NCBI GenBank assembly: GCA_947579665.1
Contig: CANPUZ010000033.1
Location: forward strand, 434,001-498,000
Direction of reading: 5' to 3'
DNA length: 64,000 nt
DNA from: Sympetrum striolatum
Taxonomy: Eukaryota > Arthropoda > Insecta > Odonata > Libellulidae
The notes under the pieces are model-generated. The model was not told where the DNA came from. It was given only the letters and a program-made list of their open reading frames with translations, and ran no database searches. This document shows, in pieces, positions 61,975-64,000 of the stretch (position 1 is its first letter; each line of letters opens with the position of its first letter). The position numbers and the translations under genes are program-made.

Positions 61975-62830
61975 CTCCTCTTGCAGTCACTTTCACTAAT
62001 TCACTAGAATGACCATATCACACAACACACACAACACTAATTCCCGATCTTCTGCACCGGACCGCTGCGTCAAGCGCTCCGCCAAGGTTGCCTTTCTACG
62101 AGCGCTTCTCTCAACGTCGCTCGGTCGTCTTCGCTGCCATGGATTTGTGGCCATATTGCTGCAATCTGCATCGCAGAACCGTAGATTTCTCGAAAAAGAA
62201 TAAGTCGAGAAGCTGCCCGTCGTAGAATGCGTAATTTCCACTGCTGATGATCAGTCCCTTTACGAAGAAGATAGACGAGCTCAAAGCGGCCTTCGGGGAT
62301 CAAATAACTGTTAAACTCGGGATCTCCTCTTAGTCGTAGCAGTTTCACCAGTGGTAGTTGAATGGAAGTCTGCATTCCTTGGACGTCAGAGGGAGCGCCT
62401 CCGCCCGGTTGTTAAGGAAACTGCCCAAGTATCTTCTGGAGCCATGAAGGTACGTTAAACCAAAGACTCCAGCAACCAGATATGCTGCCCCATTAACATC
62501 AGCCAGACGAACTGCCTCATTCTCCCTCCGGGCGATCTATTTTCCGGTGGATGAGATAGATCTCGTACAGCGACCGCAGCTTTGCACAATAACGACTTGC
62601 AAAGGAAGATTGTAGCAGTCGGAGAAGTTCTCGATAGCTTCGATGAGACTCCAGGCGAGAAACTCCCATTCGCTGAAAGTAACTTCGGAGATTTCAACTG
62701 TCGAGAAAATTTCGTCGGTCGAAGCTCTCGCGTCAGGCGCTAGACAGGGAATGGAAGGAGCGGCGAATTCTAGGGGAATATATTCTAGTAGTTGGGGGTG
62801 GAGGGGCGATAGGAAGAGGGAGGGTTAAGG
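61975..62830 (-). other. GC-richer block with overlapping minus-strand open frames
   Basis: Compared with its surroundings this block is rich in C, G and CG dinucleotides. On the minus strand three frames are open over 80-100 codons: 62824-62540 (95 codons without ATG, entered by a pyrimidine-rich acceptor ending actactag, containing SEWEFLAWSLIEAIENF), 62697-62455, and 62375-62070. It could be a promoter or CpG-rich first-exon region for the minus-strand model below, or a decayed gene. No domain was recognised. Confidence 0.3.
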
Positions 62831-62834
62831 GAAG

Positions 62835-64000
62835 AAAAAGTTGAAGAGGGTTTTCGCGTAACGAATCCTTTTCGCGAATTACTTCAAATGGATATTGGTA
62901 GTTAATCTAATTTCTTTTTCTTCCTTATTTAAATGTCACTATCGACACTTGGTGATAATGATTTAATCGGAACTTCATCTCGCCACCAGGCGATTTTCCG
63001 CAAATGAAGCACTGCAATACCCAACTATTTCACGGCAGCCACCACGAATCACGAATACACGTATTCCAATCACGAATATTCATTTTGACCGCATGGTCTC
63101 TTTTTCGCTTCGGAAGACATTAATGTGATACAATTCGACTTCCGGAGCATGATTGCGTCCAATCTCATCTGAAAGAGTTTCGCGAACTTTTCTGGAATTT
63201 GCCAATTACACCGTTTGATTTACAGGCAAAAGCGTAGGTCAGAGATAATATTGCCGATACCACTATTCTGATTTGGTAATCATTGGCAATCCATGGCGTG
63301 TGTGGTGACTGCGGTTGCATCGGAATCGCCTGAAATTTTTCTCTAGAGTGTAGTATTTAACTATTTTTTTGCAGATTGAAGAAATTCTTTATTGCTATAT
63401 AAGAGTCAGAGGAATCCTACTGCTAAATTAATAGGTTATTAGCCTTGATAAGACACTTCGGATTATAATCCTCATTTTCAAGGATGACCATGCATTTTCC
63501 CTAATACGCATTACTGACGCTTTGTTTTCCTCCCACAGGAATTCTCTCCTTCTCGAGACCGAATAACTCTAAATAGAAGACTTATAAGCGGAACCTTATC
63601 GTAACCCAGTAATTAGTTTTAAAATCATTTGCCCTCCGATGAGGGCCTCTACTACCTTCCGGAATCTTTTTTAACTCCGTGATTTTTCCGATCTTTTTCT
63701 TTTCTCCCCACGAAATCGAAATTGAGTGGTCAATTCGTTGTCACGCCCGCTCTCAAACGCCTCCTCATGCGCTGTGCAAACTGCTCGTGCGGATGCGTCA
63801 ACTTACGCGTTTCAGACGCGTTTTTTGGGGGTTTAAAATGACTCCGTTTTTTGACAGCTTGATAAAGACGCCGAATGCGGCTCCTCTCACAGCAGCGGAA
63901 TATTAGATTTATTATTAGAGAAAGTGAAAAAACTGTGTTATTCTAATCCTTATATTTCGTCAAAAGACTTCTGAGAATATTCACCATCATACTTTTTGGA
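62835..64000. other. Non-coding stretch to window end
   Basis: No gene, RNA or repeat was recognised. Confidence 0.4.

Noticed and set aside
1..64000. CRISPR arrays, operons or other prokaryotic systems
   Set aside because: No evenly spaced direct repeats and no compact gene clusters; spliced genes and retroelements show an animal genome.

Overview
The window reads as AT-rich animal nuclear DNA, most likely from an arthropod. It carries spliceosomal introns, several non-LTR and LTR retroelements, tRNA-derived SINEs and DNA-transposon miniatures, and very few host exons. Nothing points to a bacterium, phage or organelle: there are no operons, no Shine-Dalgarno-led gene runs and no CRISPR array. 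The species cannot be fixed from the sequence.

Host genes. One complete small gene is clear: an ortholog of protein C10 (human C12orf57) at 53175-53723 (+), three exons coding for 114 residues. An isolated anoctamin/TMEM16 exon lies at 45749-45915 (+). A probable last coding exon of an unidentified + strand gene lies at 46628-47194 and is followed by a long AT-rich tract that could be its 3' UTR. That exon needs a one-base correction near 46883 to read through. A weaker two-exon minus-strand model lies at 61970-60925, inside and beside a GC-richer block (61.7-62.8 kb) with several open minus-strand frames.

Mobile DNA dominates. 2.0-2.2 kb: double tRNA-like SINE. 12.6-14.2 kb: Jockey/CR1-like LINE reverse transcriptase with one frameshift; two shorter 3'-end copies of the same family lie at 16.6 kb (+) and 24.3 kb (-). 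17.7 and 28.6 kb: one SINE family. 18.1-18.8 and 20.1-20.9 kb: two copies of a roughly 710 bp non-coding element. 25.0-25.6 kb: decayed LINE RNase H cut off by a long TA repeat. 36.5-38.8 kb: intact-frame 745-codon Ty3/Gypsy RT-RNase H-integrase fragment without visible LTRs. 44.0-44.5 kb: three copies of another SINE, two of them head to head. 50.7-51.2 kb: 500 bp pogo/Tigger-like miniature element. 52.1 and 58.0 kb: a third SINE family with a hairpin tail. 55.2-56.3 kb: decayed LINE endonuclease and linker.

The most interesting recurring signal is a short module seen at 7.1, 29.4 (twice, as an inverted pair), 46.2, 56.4 and 56.8 kb. It resembles the hammerhead-ribozyme core of Penelope-like elements, is always followed by an AATAAA-type sequence, and in each case is altered from the catalytic consensus. 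I found no convincing novel multi-gene system. The remaining stretches are non-coding as far as I can tell by eye.
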